A DNA stretch of 64,000 nt. Origin: Telluria aromaticivorans. Lineage in GTDB: Bacteria > Pseudomonadota > Gammaproteobacteria > Burkholderiales > Burkholderiaceae_D. Below the pieces are notes generated by a model that was not told where the DNA came from, ran no database searches, and saw nothing but the letters and a program-made list of their open reading frames with translations. The translations under genes and the position numbers were made by a program. Positions 63,978-64,000 of this stretch are shown here, piece after piece. Every line of letters begins with the position of its first letter. Position 1 is the first letter of the stretch. The stretch covers positions 186,001 through 250,000 of the forward strand of contig NZ_JABAIV010000007.1 in NCBI RefSeq assembly GCF_013003915.1, in the 5' to 3' direction.

Positions 63978-64000
63978 GTAGCGTGGGCAGATTCTGCCCA
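63978..64000. repeat. Left end of a further inverted-repeat element, cut by window edge
   Basis: GTAGCGTGGGCAGA followed by TTCTGCCCA resembles the arm of the elements at 38843 and 43329 (GTAGGGTGGGCGG...). The rest is outside the window. Confidence 0.55.

Overview
The window reads as a chromosomal segment of a high-GC betaproteobacterium, most likely an Oxalobacteraceae member of the Massilia/Telluria/Duganella kind. This is inferred from the proteins and their order (mnmG-rsmG-parA-parB, glmU/glmS with an AsnC-type regulator, rsmD-coaD-YfhL-type ferredoxin, Lrp-type regulator with putA); no database search was possible. Almost all of the DNA is dense, GC-rich coding sequence. The clear exception is an AT-richer island at about 22.7-25.35 kb.

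Layout. 0-9 kb: small housekeeping and stress genes: SRAP/YedK-type protein (cut by the left edge), a DUF6152/membrane protein pair, histidine phosphatase, GNAT acetyltransferase, DUF6624 lipid-free secreted protein, nitroreductase, a quinone-reductase-like dehydrogenase with a divergent LysR regulator, nitronate monooxygenase, and a LysE-type exporter with a divergent ArgP-like regulator. 9-15 kb: a Tat-exported PhoX phosphatase behind four tandem PhoB half-sites, a four-PAS hybrid histidine kinase, YnfA and DUF2750 proteins. 15-27 kb: part of a type VI secretion system: tssE-tssF-tssG leftward, and tssK-vgrG-effector-lipoprotein-PAAR-(thiolase-like membrane protein) rightward. The effector candidate is a zincin with HELGH, next to a lipoprotein that is the likely immunity protein; both, and the last codons of vgrG, have foreign base composition.

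27-29.5 kb: a two-gene operon pairing an octopine/nopaline-dehydrogenase-like enzyme with a PaaK-like acyl-adenylate ligase. 29.9-37 kb: glmS and glmU separated by an AsnC-family regulator, a DUF6279 lipoprotein, rsmD, coaD, ferredoxin and DUF1003 protein. 37.5-47.9 kb: a small membrane protein, LysR regulator, Lrp-type regulator divergent from putA, alanine dehydrogenase, MTA/SAH nucleosidase and a large secreted CehA/McbA-type PHP metallohydrolase. Inverted-repeat elements sit on both sides of the lrp-putA pair.

48-49.7 kb holds no convincing intact gene. It carries an N-terminal remnant of an aminoglycoside-6'-acetyltransferase-like gene, then three tandem copies of a module with fixed internal geometry: AT-rich stretch, DnaA-trio-like run (TAGTAGTAATAG), DnaA box, two conserved blocks, and an inverted pair of DnaA boxes. 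This is the standout feature of the window and a candidate replication origin or DnaA-binding locus. It lies about 10 kb from three near-identical parS sites (59.35-59.47 kb) and 13 kb from parA-parB, which fits an origin-proximal domain. Between them are a GMC oxidoreductase, a branched-chain-amino-acid-type ABC importer (ATPases, binding protein, permeases), an epoxide-hydrolase-like enzyme, an iron-type alcohol dehydrogenase and a TSUP permease, plausibly a catabolic uptake cluster. The window ends inside another inverted-repeat element just after parB.
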